A stretch of DNA of 64,000 nt from Lysobacterales bacterium (GTDB taxonomy: Bacteria; Pseudomonadota; Gammaproteobacteria; Xanthomonadales; Ahniellaceae). Numbering within the stretch: the stretch's first letter is position 1; every line of letters begins with the position of its first letter. The stretch lies in assembly GCA_016182785.1 (NCBI GenBank), contig JACPFU010000003.1:186001-250000 (forward strand), read 5' to 3'. This document shows positions 62,150 to 64,000 of this stretch, piece after piece. The translations under genes were made by a program, and so were the position numbers. The notes below the pieces were generated by a model that worked only from the letters and a program-made list of their open reading frames with translations, ran no database searches and was not told the DNA's origin.

Positions 62150-64000
62150 CTACGGCAACCGGGCAAGCAGCTTGCGGTGCGCGTTTCGTTCCGATTCGCT
62201 GGCTTGCGACAGGGCGGTGCCCGCGCGCTGCGAGCGCAGCAGTTCGGCCGCGCGTTGCGGCTCGGCCGCTGCCAGCAGCGACTCGGCCCAGAGCCGCAGC
62301 ACGAACGCGGTGAACGTGGCCGCGGCGCCGTGGCGCGCGACCGCGTGGCGATAGAGCTGCTCGTACTCCCGGTCGAGGACGGTCCGCGGCGCGGCCAGCG
62401 CCTGCATCGCTTCGAGGCGGTTGACGTGGGTGCGGAGTGTTTCCGGATGCGACTCGCCGAGTCGACTGCGCTGGGTCTTCCAGGCGGCTTCGTATTCCGC
62501 GAGCGCGGCCCGGGCGTCGCCGCGCACCAGCTGCAGGTTGCCGACCAGCACGCGACCGCGCGCGGAGATCGGCGAGTCGGTGCCGAAGTCGGATTCCAGT
62601 CCTTCCTGCACCTGACGGGCGAGTGCGAGCGCGTCGTCGTGGCGACCCTGGCGGCGCAGGATCACGATGCGCAGCATGCGCGTCAGCAGGTGTTGCGTGT
62701 GCAGCGGCGGCAACGCCGACTGGTGCCGTTCGAGCAGCGCCAGCGTGGCATCGGCATCGGCCAGGCGGTCGAGGCGCAGCAGCGCATCGACCTCGGCGCG
62801 GCGGCCGGCGGCAAGCAACGCGTCGTCTGCGGCGCTCTCGCTGCGCGTCGCCGACGCCTGACCGAGCACCGCCAGCGCATCCTCGACGCGTCCGCTGCGC
62901 ACCAGCCAGCGACCGCGCTCGATCAGCCAGGAGGTGCGCAGCTCCGGTGCTGCCGGAGGTTCCGCGCCGAGCCAGGCATCGGCTTCGTCGAGTGCACTGG
63001 CGGCGACCAGGCTGCGGGCCTTGAGAATGCCGACGCGCGCGCGCAGGTCCTCGGGCAGCGGCGTCTGCGCCTGCACCGCGACGACGCGGTCGAGCACTTC
63101 GTCGGCCTCGGCCGAAAGCCCGAGTTCGAGCATCACCTCGGCGATGGTCGCGGCCAGGGTGGCGAAGGCCAGCGGTTGTTGCGCCCGGTGGGCTTCCAGC
63201 TGCGGCAAGGTGGCGCGCAGCAGGTCCGAAGCCGACACCAGTTCCCCGCCCATTCGTGCCGGATCGGCGGACAGGAACGCCTCGCGCAGGATCGCCAGCG
63301 CCTGCTCGGCCTGGTCGCGCTCGGCGCGGATGCGGATGTTCTGCAGCGACACGATCCAGGCCGCGGCGACCAGCGACAGCGCGAGGGCCGCGCCCAGCGC
63401 GACCGCGAGGCGATGGCGCGCAACGAAGCGGCGCAGTCGATAGACGCGGTCGCTGCCGCGCAGCGAAATCGGCAGTCCTTGCTGCAAGCGTTCGAGGTCG
63501 GCGTCCAGCGCCTCGACCGACGGATAGCGTTCGCCCGGGCTCTTGCGCAGGCAGCGCAGCACGATGTCGCCGAGATCACCGGAGAGGCTGCGCCCCAGGT
63601 GGCGGCGCGACAGGTGGCGGGCGGTGAGCGCGGCGTCGTCGAGCGCTTGCGCCGCGGTCGCCATCGAGACCGGGGCCTGGTGCACGATGCGCTCGATCAG
63701 TTCCGGGATGCTGCTGGTGGCGGCGTCGAATGGCGGCCTGCCGGACAGCAGTTCATAGAGCAGGATGCCGAGCGAATAGACATCGCAGCCGACGCCGACC
63801 GGTCCGCCGCCGAGCTGCTCGGGTGCGGCGCTGGCCAGCGACAGGAAGCGTTCGGCGGTGGCGGTGCGGGCGTCGACCACGCTTTCCGCGATCGACTTGG
63901 CGATGCCGAAGTCGACCAGCTTGGGTTGGCCGTCGGGCAGCACCAACACGTTGCTGTTCTTCAGGTCGCGGTGCACGACCAGGCTCTGGTGGGCGTACTG
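62150..64000 (-). CDS. Membrane Ser/Thr protein kinase with helical-repeat extracellular region, partial
   Basis: The frame runs off the right edge, so the N-terminal lobe (P-loop, Lys, Glu) is missing. Visible are the catalytic HRDLKNSNVLV, the DFG loop (LVDFGIAKS), the APEQ segment (SAAPEQLGG) and DVYSLGILLYELLSGRPPF. A transmembrane helix (AVALGAALALSLVAAAWIV) follows about 200 residues after HRD. About 400 residues of TPR-like helical repeats then run to the stop at 62150. This build is common in kinases of Xanthomonadales and other multicellular or predatory bacteria. Its target is unknown. Confidence 0.9.
   Translation of the reverse strand, partial: QYAHQSLVVHRDLKNSNVLVLPDGQPKLVDFGIAKSIAESVVDARTATAERFLSLASAAPEQLGGGPVGVGCDVYSLGILLYELLSGRPPFDAATSSIPELIERIVHQAPVSMATAAQALDDAALTARHLSRRHLGRSLSGDLGDIVLRCLRKSPGERYPSVEALDADLERLQQGLPISLRGSDRVYRLRRFVARHRLAVALGAALALSLVAAAWIVSLQNIRIRAERDQAEQALAILREAFLSADPARMGGELVSASDLLRATLPQLEAHRAQQPLAFATLAATIAEVMLELGLSAEADEVLDRVVAVQAQTPLPEDLRARVGILKARSLVAASALDEADAWLGAEPPAAPELRTSWLIERGRWLVRSGRVEDALAVLGQASATRSESAADDALLAAGRRAEVDALLRLDRLADADATLALLERHQSALPPLHTQHLLTRMLRIVILRRQGRHDDALALARQVQEGLESDFGTDSPISARGRVLVGNLQLVRGDARAALAEYEAAWKTQRSRLGESHPETLRTHVNRLEAMQALAAPRTVLDREYEQLYRHAVARHGAAATFTAFVLRLWAESLLAAAEPQRAAELLRSQRAGTALSQASESERNAHRKLLARLP

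Overview
This window is about 64 kb of GC-rich (roughly 68-70% by eye), tightly packed bacterial chromosome. It most resembles a Xanthomonadales (Lysobacterales) gammaproteobacterium. Three things suggest this: the order pncC-recA-recX-alaS, the long block rpsB-tsf-pyrH-frr-uppS-cdsA-dxr-rseP-bamA-skp-lpxD-fabZ-lpxA-lpxB-rnhB-dnaE-accA, and REP-type palindromes with a REP-associated tyrosine transposase. The placement rests on gene order and protein character, not on a database search. I saw no rRNA, tRNA, prophage or CRISPR array.

Left block (about 200-18470, all + strand): a self-contained efflux-type system. It has a membrane-fusion adaptor, an ABC ATPase, a 63-residue small protein, five consecutive 805-838-residue MacB/FtsX-type duplicated permeases, a second ABC ATPase with an altered D-loop, a sigma54-dependent NtrC-type response regulator and its membrane histidine kinase. 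Upstream of the adaptor there is a perfect 16-bp palindrome, a second degenerate copy of it, and a consensus sigma54 -24/-12 promoter whose predicted start point falls on or next to the adaptor ATG. The likely picture is that the kinase and regulator at the distal end switch on the transporter genes through this promoter. No outer-membrane channel gene is in the window.

18470-22440: a REP/RAYT island (two 29-bp-arm palindromes flanking a RAYT gene, a 33-bp tandem repeat, shorter direct repeats), then ybaL, another REP-type inverted pair, and tyrA. 22460-30614: mutS, dsbC, pncC, recA and recX, with a two-gene type II restriction-modification system inserted between recA and recX. 30628-37553: a TPR/GGDEF diguanylate cyclase, alaS, a LysR regulator and an OmpA-family porin with a strong terminator.

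37564-57926 (all - strand, so read right to left): the housekeeping envelope and translation cluster from rpsB to accA. It covers translation (S2, EF-Ts, RRF), UMP kinase, undecaprenyl and CDP-diglyceride synthesis, isoprenoids, RseP, BamA/Skp, lipid A synthesis, RNase HII, DNA polymerase III alpha and acetyl-CoA carboxylase. Many neighbours overlap by 1-8 bases. A VapBC toxin-antitoxin pair sits beyond accA. The rpsB leader has a promoter, a palindrome and two hairpins that look like an S2-type control region, and there are terminators after rpsB and after tsf.

58231-64000: hisS, then an overlapping histidine/aromatic ammonia-lyase with an unusual insertion, a small secreted Asp-rich protein, and the C-terminal part of a Ser/Thr kinase running off the right edge.
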